5,285 bases of DNA, from the NCBI GenBank assembly GCA_900549685.1, contig UROX01000165.1:1-5285 (forward strand), read 5' to 3'. The stretch comes from an uncultured Alistipes sp. (GTDB taxonomy: Bacteria; Bacteroidota; Bacteroidia; Bacteroidales; Rikenellaceae). A program made the translations under genes and the position numbers. Position 1 is the first letter of the stretch. Every line of letters starts with the position of its first letter. A model generated the notes under the pieces. It was given only the letters and a program-made list of their open reading frames with translations, had not been told where the DNA came from and did no database searches. This document shows, in pieces, positions 1 through 5,285 of this stretch.

Positions 1-1215
1 GCATTTCTGGTCGTGACGCTCGTGCTGGTCGCGTTGCTGCTTTATGCCAAAAACAAACTGACGCCTTCGGGGGAGGTCAAAATCGACATCAACGACGGCG
101 AACGCGAGCTGACCGTCGAACCCGGCGGAAGCCTGCTCTCGACGCTGGGCGATAACGGAATCTTCCTGCCTTCGGCCTGTGGGGGCGGCGGCTCGTGCGG
201 CATGTGCAAATGCCAAGTGCTCGAAGGCGGCGGCGACATTCTGCCTACCGAGGTCAATTTCTTCACCCGCCGTCAGCAGGCCGAAAAATGGCGTCTGGGC
301 TGTCAGGTCAAGGTCAAGGAAGACCTGAAAATCAAAGTGCCCGAAGCGGTGCTCGGCGTGAAGAAGTGGGAGTGCGAGGTGGTTTCCAACCACAACGTGG
401 CCACGTTCATCAAGCAGTTCGTCGTGAAACTGCCCGAGGGCGAGAAACTCAATTTCCGTTCCGGCGGATACATCCAGATCGACATCCCAAAATACGACGA
501 GATCAAGTTCAGTGACTTCGATATCGAGGAACAGTATCACGAAGACTGGGATAACATGAAGATGTGGGGACTGGTGACCAAGAATCCGGAAGCTACTTTC
601 CGGGCCTATTCGATGGCCAACCACCCGGCCGAAGGCAACATCATCATGCTCAATATCCGTATCGCCACGCCGCCCTGGGATCGTGCTGCGGGGGCTTTCA
701 TGAAGGTCAATCCGGGTATCTGCTCGTCCTATATCTTCTCCCGCAAACCGGGCGACAAGGTGACCATATCGGGACCCTACGGCGAATTCTTCGTCAAGGA
801 TACGCCCAACGAGAAGATGTTCATCGGCGGCGGTGCCGGTATGGCGCCCATGCGTTCGCATATCTTCCATCTGTTCAAGACCGAGAAGACCGACAAGCCC
901 GTGACGTTCTGGTACGGTGCTCGTTCCAAACGCGAGATTTTCTACGAAGAGCAGTTCGAGGAGATCGAACGGGAATTCCCGAACTTCAAATTCCACATCG
1001 CCCTTTCGGAACCCAAGAAAGAGGACGATTGGAAAGGATATGTCGGCTTTATCCATCAGGTGATCTACGACAACTACCTGAAGAACCACGAAGCGCCCGA
1101 AGACATCGAGTATTACCTCTGCGGACCGCCCATGATGACGGCTTCGATGACCAAAATGCTCGACAGCCTCGGGGTACCCGAAGAAAATATCATGTACGAC
1201 AACTTCGGGGCCTGA
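1..1215 (+). CDS. nqrF: Na+-translocating NADH:quinone reductase subunit F (5'-truncated by window edge)
   Basis: This is the NADH-oxidising subunit of the Na+-NQR complex in the inner membrane. It takes electrons from NADH through FAD and a 2Fe-2S centre and passes them on towards quinone, which powers Na+ export. The frame is open from base 1 and gives 404 residues. Comparison with Vibrio cholerae NqrF from memory suggests that about 10 N-terminal residues are missing, so the GTG at base 13 is not the real start. Residues 2-14 are the rest of the single membrane anchor. A ferredoxin domain follows, with 2Fe-2S ligands C60, C66, C69 and C101 and an extra cysteine at C71. The FAD-binding RAYS motif is at 201-204. 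The NADH-binding GGGAGMAP stretch starts near 276, and CGPPMM starts at C374, equivalent to the conserved Cys377. The C-terminus ends in DNFGA, as expected for the family. It is probably the last gene of an nqrA-F operon, since a terminator follows. Identification is very secure. Confidence 0.97.
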   Translation, partial: AFLVVTLVLVALLLYAKNKLTPSGEVKIDINDGERELTVEPGGSLLSTLGDNGIFLPSACGGGGSCGMCKCQVLEGGGDILPTEVNFFTRRQQAEKWRLGCQVKVKEDLKIKVPEAVLGVKKWECEVVSNHNVATFIKQFVVKLPEGEKLNFRSGGYIQIDIPKYDEIKFSDFDIEEQYHEDWDNMKMWGLVTKNPEATFRAYSMANHPAEGNIIMLNIRIATPPWDRAAGAFMKVNPGICSSYIFSRKPGDKVTISGPYGEFFVKDTPNEKMFIGGGAGMAPMRSHIFHLFKTEKTDKPVTFWYGARSKREIFYEEQFEEIEREFPNFKFHIALSEPKKEDDWKGYVGFIHQVIYDNYLKNHEAPEDIEYYLCGPPMMTASMTKMLDSLGVPEENIMYDNFGA

Positions 1216-1230
1216 TTCCTGTCAGGAATC
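1214..1230 (+). repeat. Perfect inverted repeat overlapping the nqrF stop codon
   Basis: GATTCCTG and CAGGAATC form 8-base arms around a single central T, starting inside the TGA stop. As RNA it could fold into a 6-7 bp stem with a 3-5 nt loop. No T-run follows, so it is not a complete terminator alone. It may stabilise the mRNA 3' end or assist the stronger hairpin 16 bases downstream. The function is inferred; the symmetry is seen directly. Confidence 0.5.
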
Positions 1231-1246
1231 CGAATCGGATGAACCC

Positions 1247-1284
1247 AGCCTGCCGGGACGCAAGACCGCTCCCGGCAGGCTTTT
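1247..1284 (+). terminator. Intrinsic terminator after nqrF
   Basis: The arms AGCCTGCCGGGA (1247-1258) and TCCCGGCAGGCT (1270-1281) pair perfectly over 12 bp. The loop is 11 nt and the stem is GC-rich. TTTT at 1281-1284 follows directly. This is a typical rho-independent terminator and probably ends the nqr operon transcript. The T-run is short, so some readthrough into nnr, which starts 11 bases further on, is plausible. Confidence 0.88.
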
Positions 1285-1295
1285 CGTAGATGGAG

Positions 1296-2780
1296 ATGAA
1301 AATTCTGACAGGCAAACAGATACGGGAGGCCGACCGTTATACGATCCGGCACGAACCGATCGGGAGTATCGCTCTGATGGAGCGGGCATCCGGTGCGATA
1401 GCCCGGTGGATCGTGTCGCATACCGGGCGGGAGACTCCGCTGCTTTTTTTCATCGGCAAGGGAAACAACGGCGGCGACGGACTGGCTGTCGCCCGGATGC
1501 TGCACGACGCAGGGTATGTGTGCGCCGCCTGTATGCTGTTCGACGAGGACGTGCTCTCCGGGGAATGCCGCTGCAATCTGGAGCGTCTGCCTCGGGGTGT
1601 AAAGCGCTTTGCTCAGAGCGATCTGCCTGCCGTTACGCCCGGTACGGTCATCGTCGATGCGATGCTCGGAACCGGGGTGCACGGCTGTCTTTCGGAGCCG
1701 GTGCTGCGTGCGGTACGGACGATCAATGCTTCCGGGTGCCGTGTGATTTCTATCGATTTGCCGTCGGGTATGCTTTCCGAATTCGGCAATGCGGGGCGCG
1801 AGACGGTCAGGGCTTCGGTGACGCTGACGCTCGAATTCCCCAAACTCGCTCTGTTGCTGCCCGAAGGCGGTGAAGCGGCCGGCGAGGTCGTCGTGTTGCC
1901 GATCGGTCTGAGCGAGGAATATAAACGGCAGGCTGTCTCTGCGTACCATTATGCGGACGGGGCGTTCGTTCGCCGGTTGGTCCTTCCGCGTGCCCGATAT
2001 GCGCATAAAGGAACTTACGGACATGCGCTGTTGGTATGCGGATCGAAAGGAATGGCCGGGGCCGCCGTGCTGGCTACGGGGGCCGCGCTGCGTTCGGGGT
2101 GCGGACTGGTGAGTGTGCGTATACCCGAGAACGAACGGTTCGCCGTGCATGTCGCATGCCCGTCGGCTATCGTGAGTCCCGATCCCGAACCCGTTTTTTC
2201 GGCTCTTCCTTCCGATATGGAGCCGTACCGGGCCGTCGGTGTCGGCTGCGGACTGGGACGGCATCCGCTCTCCGCACGGGCTTTGGGCAAGCTGCTGCAC
2301 TGCGGCAAGCCGATGGTCATCGATGCGGACGCGCTGAATATCATCGCCTCCGATGCCGACCTGTTGCAGGCCGTACCGGAAGGTGCGCTCCTGACTCCTC
2401 ACCCCGGAGAACTCCGTCGGTTGATCGGGCCGTGGACGGACGACGAGGAGAAGATCGGGAAAGTAAAGCGTCTGTCGGCGGAACACGGATGTATCGTCGT
2501 CGTCAAAGGTGCCCATACGATGATCTGTACGCCGCAGGGCGATCTTTACTTCAATGCTTCGGGCAATCCGGGTATGGCCAAAGGCGGTAGCGGAGATGTG
2601 CTGACCGGCTATCTGACGGGATTGCTCGCCCGCGGCTACGATCCGCTTTCGGCCGCGTTGTCGGGTGTTTATATACACGGTCGGGCAGGGGACAGGGCGG
2701 CCGGACGTTACGGGCAGGAAGGAATGAATGCGTCCGATCTGGTCGAATTTCTGGGCGAAACCTTTGCCGGAATCGAATAG
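1296..2780 (+). CDS. nnr: Bifunctional NAD(P)H-hydrate epimerase / ADP-dependent NAD(P)H-hydrate dehydratase
   Basis: This cytoplasmic repair enzyme restores NADH and NADPH from their damaged hydrated forms. The N-terminal YjeF_N domain (about residues 1-215) interconverts the R and S epimers. The C-terminal ribokinase-like domain (about 225-490) dehydrates the S form using ADP. In the 494-residue protein the epimerase shows GKGNNGGDG (54-62), an acidic residue at D121 in VDAMLGTG, and IDLPSG (153-158). The dehydratase shows GSKGMAGA (249-256), DADALN (343-348), TPHPGE (367-372), KGAHT (404-408) and the nucleotide-binding NPGMAKGGSGD (424-434) with catalytic D434. Both domains look complete and active. 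I chose the ATG at 1296 because MKILTGKQ resembles the usual family N-terminus; an in-frame ATG at 1290 would add two residues. No Shine-Dalgarno or consensus promoter is visible just upstream, where a terminator sits. The reading is secure; only the start is uncertain. Confidence 0.96.
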   Translation: MKILTGKQIREADRYTIRHEPIGSIALMERASGAIARWIVSHTGRETPLLFFIGKGNNGGDGLAVARMLHDAGYVCAACMLFDEDVLSGECRCNLERLPRGVKRFAQSDLPAVTPGTVIVDAMLGTGVHGCLSEPVLRAVRTINASGCRVISIDLPSGMLSEFGNAGRETVRASVTLTLEFPKLALLLPEGGEAAGEVVVLPIGLSEEYKRQAVSAYHYADGAFVRRLVLPRARYAHKGTYGHALLVCGSKGMAGAAVLATGAALRSGCGLVSVRIPENERFAVHVACPSAIVSPDPEPVFSALPSDMEPYRAVGVGCGLGRHPLSARALGKLLHCGKPMVIDADALNIIASDADLLQAVPEGALLTPHPGELRRLIGPWTDDEEKIGKVKRLSAEHGCIVVVKGAHTMICTPQGDLYFNASGNPGMAKGGSGDVLTGYLTGLLARGYDPLSAALSGVYIHGRAGDRAAGRYGQEGMNASDLVEFLGETFAGIE

Positions 2781-2793
2781 TTTCCTATCTTTG
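2763..2793 (+). promoter_or_regulatory. Bacteroidetes-type sigma-ABfr promoter for the small downstream gene
   Basis: TTTG at 2763-2766 matches the -33 element and TATCTTTG at 2786-2793 matches the -7 consensus TAnnTTTG in full. The 19-nt spacing lies in the usual range. The -33 element lies within the last codons of nnr. Transcription should start near 2798-2801, leaving an AT-rich leader of about 26-29 nt before the ATG at 2827. This suggests the small gene is transcribed independently of nnr. Confidence 0.8.
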
Positions 2794-2826
2794 AACCATT
2801 AACGCATGAATTAAAAACAGTGAATT

Positions 2827-3111
2827 ATGGCAAGCATCAGAGGTATTAAAAGCGATATCGATTATCTCGCGAACGAAGTGATTTCGGATTGTTATATGGC
2901 TCTTTATTTCAATCCCGAAGAGAAGCGTCCGGAGATCATCGCGGTGATCGAGGAAACGGTCGCTTTCCGCAACGAAATGATATACAAGGCCAACCATCCG
3001 GCCGAAAAACACAATCCGAGCCTGGTCAAAAAACATTACGCACAGATGCGCCGCGATATGATGAGTCGCATCGACGGTTTGTTCTCCAAGTTGAGCGAAA
3101 TCTGTAAATAG
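2827..3111 (+). CDS. Conserved small helical protein of unknown function
   Basis: This 94-residue protein has no function I can name. It begins MASIRGIKSDIDYL, which resembles small Bacteroidetes proteins I recall starting MxxIRxxKxDIxY; that resemblance is from memory and unverified. The sequence is highly charged, appears almost wholly helical, and has no signal peptide, membrane segment or recognised catalytic motif, so it is probably a soluble cytoplasmic helical bundle. There is one cysteine near the N-terminus (C22) and one near the C-terminus (C93). The ATG is preceded by an AT-rich leader without a Shine-Dalgarno sequence, as is common in this phylum. A full consensus promoter lies about 34 bases upstream and a strong hairpin about 85 bases downstream, so it looks like a single-gene transcription unit. 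That it is a real gene is well supported by the promoter and protein composition; its role is unknown. Confidence 0.88.
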   Translation: MASIRGIKSDIDYLANEVISDCYMALYFNPEEKRPEIIAVIEETVAFRNEMIYKANHPAEKHNPSLVKKHYAQMRRDMMSRIDGLFSKLSEICK

Positions 3112-3501
3112 GCGGCCTCCCTGCGGAGAACGGTTTTCGCTTTCGTTGCGGCGCGGCGAACCGGTTTCCGGACAGCGGCCCCCAATTCTCCATATGTTGC
3201 ATCCGGAACGGTACTTCCGTTCCGGATGCAACGTGTTTTATACGGTGTGTTTTGCAGCGACGGGCGTTCGAGGCTCGTTCGTCGAGCCGTCCGTTATGTG
3301 CGGAATGAACGGCCGATGCGGGCTTCTTTCTTTGTCGGCTCGGGCGAGGGGAACGGTGAAATGCGAAGGACCGGCACAGGGACGGCCGCATTTTGGTTGT
3401 GTAATAGGCTTTATGTCGGTCGGATCGCACGAAAAAGGTCTGTCGCGGCATAGTCGCCCGAACGCATTTCGACTGTCTCAGGGATGGTTCGTACCGCTCG
3501 G
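3112..3501. other. 390-base convergent intergenic region, no credible gene
   Basis: This gap separates the stop codons of the small protein gene and the ABC ATPase gene, which face each other. Open frames crossing it give arginine- and serine-rich translations without recognisable motifs, and I do not call any of them. In particular I see no remnant of a permease. Besides the perfect hairpin at 3196-3232 there is a second inverted repeat, GGCTCG-TTCGT-CGAGCC at 3272-3288, flanked by ACGG (3260-3263) and CCGT (3291-3294). A weaker stem pairs CGGTT (3131-3135) with AACCG (3159-3163). On the - strand a T5 run lies at about 3434-3438, roughly 65 bases past the ATPase stop, but I could not find a good stem before it. 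Confidence 0.6.
3194..3240 (+). terminator. Long perfect hairpin, probable terminator of the small gene
   Basis: The arms at 3196-3211 and 3217-3232 (GTTGCATCCGGAACGG and its exact complement) form a 16-bp stem with loop TACTT. A-T and G-T pairing can extend it outward by two or three base pairs. On the + strand GTGTTTTA follows, a modest T-run compatible with termination of the small gene about 85 bases upstream. Reading the - strand, no T-run follows the stem, so use by the ATPase operon is less likely, though a convergent hairpin could still act in both directions. Confidence 0.7.
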
Positions 3502-4245
3502 TCAGTGCTTTGCCAATACGGTGTGCGGAATATCGCCGTGATATACCACTTGGATCGGACAATCGTAATTGTGCAATTGTTCGGCCGTGATCCGATTCGA
3601 ATCGTGTCGGTGGACGAGCCGATTGACGCAGACAATCGACTTGACGTAGCTCGATATGGTGCCCAGATCGTGGGAGACCATGACGATGGCCATTTTCTCG
3701 TTCAGACGACGCAGCAGTGTGTAGAGTTCTTTCTCGAACCGGTTGTCCACGAAATTCGTCGGTTCGTCCAGCAGCAACAGGGCCGGATCCGAAATCAACG
3801 CCCGGCAGAGCAGGACGCGTTGGAGCTGACCGCCCGAGAGTTCGCCGATCGGTCTGAGCGCCAGCGAAAGGATGCCACATGTATCCAGCAGCTGTTCAGC
3901 ATGTTCCCTGTCCCGTGCCGTGTAACGGCCGAAGAGTCTCTTTTTGGCCTGTAAGCCCGAAAGGACGACTTGGCGGACCGATATGGGGAACGCTTTGTCG
4001 ATGTCGGCGATCTGGGGCAGATAGCCGATCCGGCGGAAACCTTCGCTTTCTATCGTTTCGGAATAAATAACTTCGCCGGAGTGGGGTACAGCTTTGAGAA
4101 TCGCTTTTACGAGCGTTGTCTTTCCGCCGCCGTTCGGTCCGATCACGCCGATAAAATCGTCCGTGCGGATGTCGAGACATACGTCGCTCAACACTTCGTT
4201 CCGGTCGTAGCTGACCGATACGTGATTCAGCGTAATGAGGTTCAT
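3502..4245 (-). CDS. znuC: Metal (zinc/manganese) ABC transporter ATP-binding protein
   Basis: This is the cytoplasmic ATPase of a high-affinity divalent metal importer of the ZnuC/MntB family. It has 247 residues, normal for the family. Visible motifs are Walker A GPNGGGKTT (36-44), Q-loop Q78 in LPQ, signature LSGGQ (136-140), Walker B LLLLDEP (156-162, with D160 and E161), a D-loop ending in NFVD (164-167), and switch histidine H192 in VSHD. The C-terminal tail with YDCP (227-230) and HGDIPHTVL (236-244) is the one found in metal-uptake ATPases. The reading frame stays open far upstream, but the ATG at 4245 fits the family start MNLITLNHVS. Its ATG overlaps the TGA of the binding-protein gene (ATGA), and there is no Shine-Dalgarno sequence, so translation is probably coupled to the upstream gene. 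Zinc is favoured over manganese from the histidine-rich partner, but the metal is not proven. No permease gene follows. Confidence 0.94.
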   Translation of the reverse strand: MNLITLNHVSVSYDRNEVLSDVCLDIRTDDFIGVIGPNGGGKTTLVKAILKAVPHSGEVIYSETIESEGFRRIGYLPQIADIDKAFPISVRQVVLSGLQAKKRLFGRYTARDREHAEQLLDTCGILSLALRPIGELSGGQLQRVLLCRALISDPALLLLDEPTNFVDNRFEKELYTLLRRLNEKMAIVMVSHDLGTISSYVKSIVCVNRLVHRHDSNRITAEQLHNYDCPIQVVYHGDIPHTVLAKH

Positions 4246-5108
4246 GGTTGTGCGATCAGGTTGGCGATTTGCAGCAGGTTGGCCGGAATGTCGTACCCCA
4301 GCGGATCGACGGCTACCGCTTCGAGACTGAGTTCCGCGGCCAGAGCGTCTACGGTATTGCGGCTGAACTGGCGCTGGTACAGAATCTTGTCGATGCCGCT
4401 GCGGCGAACCGTGTCGATCAGGCGACGCAAATGTTCGGCCGAGGGTTCTTTCCCCTCGTTTTCCATAGCGATTTGGGTGAGTCCGTAGTCGTCGGCGAAA
4501 TATCCCAGGGCCGGGTGGAAAATCAGAAAAGAGGTCGTTTTTCCTTCGCTCAGGATCGATCGGATCGTTCTGTCCAGCGAGTCCATTCGGAGTGCGAAAC
4601 GGGCGTAATTTTCGCGATATCGGGCCGAATCGGGATGGCCTGCCGACAAGCGGTCGAGAATCGTGCGAGCCATCGTTTTCAATCTCGACGGCGAAGTCCA
4701 TATGTGCGGATCGTGTCCGTGACGATGGATGTCGCCCGCGTCCGTATCGTGGTGACATTCACCTTCTAAAAGAGGCAGGTTTTCCGAGACGGAAATGATT
4801 TCCACGTCCGGCATGTTGCTGCCGACGGCCGATTCCAGCCGATGTTCGAAATCGATCAGTCCGATAGCGATGTAGGCTTCGGACCGTGCCAGTTCCCGCA
4901 TTTGGGTGGGCGAGGGTTCGAAAGTTTCCGGACTGGAACCGGGAGGAACCAGTACGTTGATTTCGAAATCGTTACCCGTGATTTGTTCGGCCAGATAACG
5001 CAACGGTTCGATGCTGACCGAGAGCGTGCGGGAAGCCTCGGTCGTATTTCGGTCGCATGATGCGAGACAGGTGCAGAACAGTATCGCTACGAAAAATATA
5101 TACTTCAT
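4242..5108 (-). CDS. znuA: Metal (probably zinc) ABC transporter substrate-binding lipoprotein
   Basis: This protein captures a divalent metal in the periplasm and delivers it to the membrane transporter. From the ATG at 5108 it has 288 residues; an in-frame TTG at 5114 is possible but less likely. Residues 1-17 form a lipoprotein signal peptide ending in lipobox LASC, with lipidated C18. The cluster A-I family pattern follows: VLVPPGSSPETFEPSP (52-67), a short histidine-rich loop (119-135: HH, HRHGH), DPHIW with ligand H135, FHPALGYFADDYGL (197-210) with ligand H198, EGKEPSAEHL (218-227), and VDPLGYD (267-273) with probable ligand D268. The position normally holding the first metal histidine (PHxYEP) is Glu61. 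I believe related Bacteroidetes proteins share this, from memory. It is the first gene of a two-gene operon with the ATPase. The metal is inferred from the histidine loop; manganese remains possible. Confidence 0.94.
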   Translation of the reverse strand: MKYIFFVAILFCTCLASCDRNTTEASRTLSVSIEPLRYLAEQITGNDFEINVLVPPGSSPETFEPSPTQMRELARSEAYIAIGLIDFEHRLESAVGSNMPDVEIISVSENLPLLEGECHHDTDAGDIHRHGHDPHIWTSPSRLKTMARTILDRLSAGHPDSARYRENYARFALRMDSLDRTIRSILSEGKTTSFLIFHPALGYFADDYGLTQIAMENEGKEPSAEHLRRLIDTVRRSGIDKILYQRQFSRNTVDALAAELSLEAVAVDPLGYDIPANLLQIANLIAQP

Positions 5109-5285
5109 AATCAATGGTGTATATGTTAAACCGACGGAAAAACTTTGTTCTTTCGAGAATTCGGGGAACCGGTTGTCGGTACGCTGATTTATCCGAAATC
5201 AGGCCCGTAAAAATACGGCAAAGTTTCGATACTTGTATCTTTTTCGGCTCTATCGGTCCCGAATTTCCTTCCTGTATGCGGGACC
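5109..5285 (-). promoter_or_regulatory. Upstream region of the metal uptake operon with two candidate operators
   Basis: No gene is visible in these 177 bases. Reading the + strand, there are two adjacent perfect inverted repeats: CTGATTT-ATCCG-AAATCAG (5184-5202) and CCGTA-AAAA-TACGG (5205-5218). On the - strand the second contains TATTTTTA (5215-5208), which matches the TAnnTTT part of a Bacteroidetes -7 box, but I found no TTTG at the right distance upstream, so the promoter is weakly supported. If real, the transcript leader would be about 90-95 nt. Symmetric sites around a promoter would suit repression by a Fur/Zur-type regulator responding to metal. The symmetry is seen; the regulator is inferred. 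Confidence 0.45.
5255..5285. repeat. Inverted repeat at the window edge
   Basis: GGTCCCG (5255-5261) and CGGGACC (5279-5285) are exact 7-base complements separated by 17 bases. The right arm ends at the last base of the window, so the stem may continue further. It could be part of a terminator or a regulatory site belonging to the next gene to the right. Nothing more can be said from this window. Confidence 0.35.

Noticed and set aside
1113..2678. Open frame of about 521 codons on the - strand, antisense to nnr
   Set aside because: It lies opposite a fully convincing enzyme gene, its translation is rich in Arg, Gln and His with no domain I recognise, and long antisense frames are expected in GC-rich genes.
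3272..3288. GGCTCG/CGAGCC inverted repeat as a terminator or small RNA
   Set aside because: The stem is only 6 bp and no T-run follows on either strand, so I note it only as part of the intergenic region.
3146..3541. Open frame of 131 codons on the + strand in the convergent gap
   Set aside because: It includes the perfect hairpin, runs into the end of the ATPase gene, has odd composition, and shows no motif, promoter or leader.
3026..3880. Open frame of 284 codons on the - strand, considered as a missing permease
   Set aside because: The translation is strongly basic and polar with no membrane segments, and it overlaps the ATPase gene in another frame.
4246..4758. Upstream in-frame extension of the ATPase gene by 171 codons
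   Set aside because: It lies wholly within the binding-protein gene in another frame; the family start and the ATGA overlap place the true start at 4245.
5236..5243. TATCTTTT on the + strand as a promoter for a gene to the right
   Set aside because: It matches most of the -7 box but no TTTG lies 17-23 bases upstream, and no gene start is visible before the window ends.

Overview
The window looks like ordinary chromosomal DNA from a Bacteroidales bacterium, probably GC-rich and Alistipes-like. The reasons are a Bacteroidetes-type Na+-NQR subunit F, a two-domain NAD(P)HX repair enzyme, a small helical protein of a kind I associate with Bacteroidetes, one good Bacteroidetes promoter (TTTG, 19 nt, TATCTTTG), and AT-rich gene leaders without Shine-Dalgarno sequences. 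The genus is inferred from GC content and protein flavour only.

Left half, + strand. Bases 1-1215 hold nearly all of nqrF; about 10 N-terminal residues lie outside the window. It is presumably the last gene of an nqr operon, because a small inverted repeat at its stop codon and then a strong intrinsic terminator (1247-1284) follow. Only about 11 bases later begins nnr (1296-2780), a complete fusion of NAD(P)HX epimerase and ADP-dependent dehydratase. A consensus promoter spanning the end of nnr then drives a 94-residue protein of unknown function (2827-3111).

Middle. Bases 3112-3501 form a 390-base gap between convergent genes. I see no credible coding sequence in it. Its clearest element is a perfect 16-bp hairpin with a 5-nt loop (3196-3232), most likely the terminator of the small gene.

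Right half, - strand. A compact high-affinity metal uptake operon is read leftward: a lipoprotein zinc/manganese-binding protein (znuA-like, 5108-4242), then its ABC ATPase (znuC-like, 4245-3502), joined by an ATGA stop/start overlap. No membrane permease gene lies next to them in the window. Two back-to-back inverted repeats (5184-5202 and 5205-5218) upstream of the operon are candidate operator sites for a metal-responsive repressor.

The genes fall into two themes. One is NADH metabolism: NqrF oxidises NADH to drive Na+ export, and Nnr repairs hydrated NAD(P)H. The other is acquisition of a divalent metal, probably zinc. I found no evidence of a mobile element, CRISPR array, RNA gene or clearly novel system. 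The most interesting points are the missing permease, the altered metal-ligand position in the binding protein, and the regulatory palindromes.
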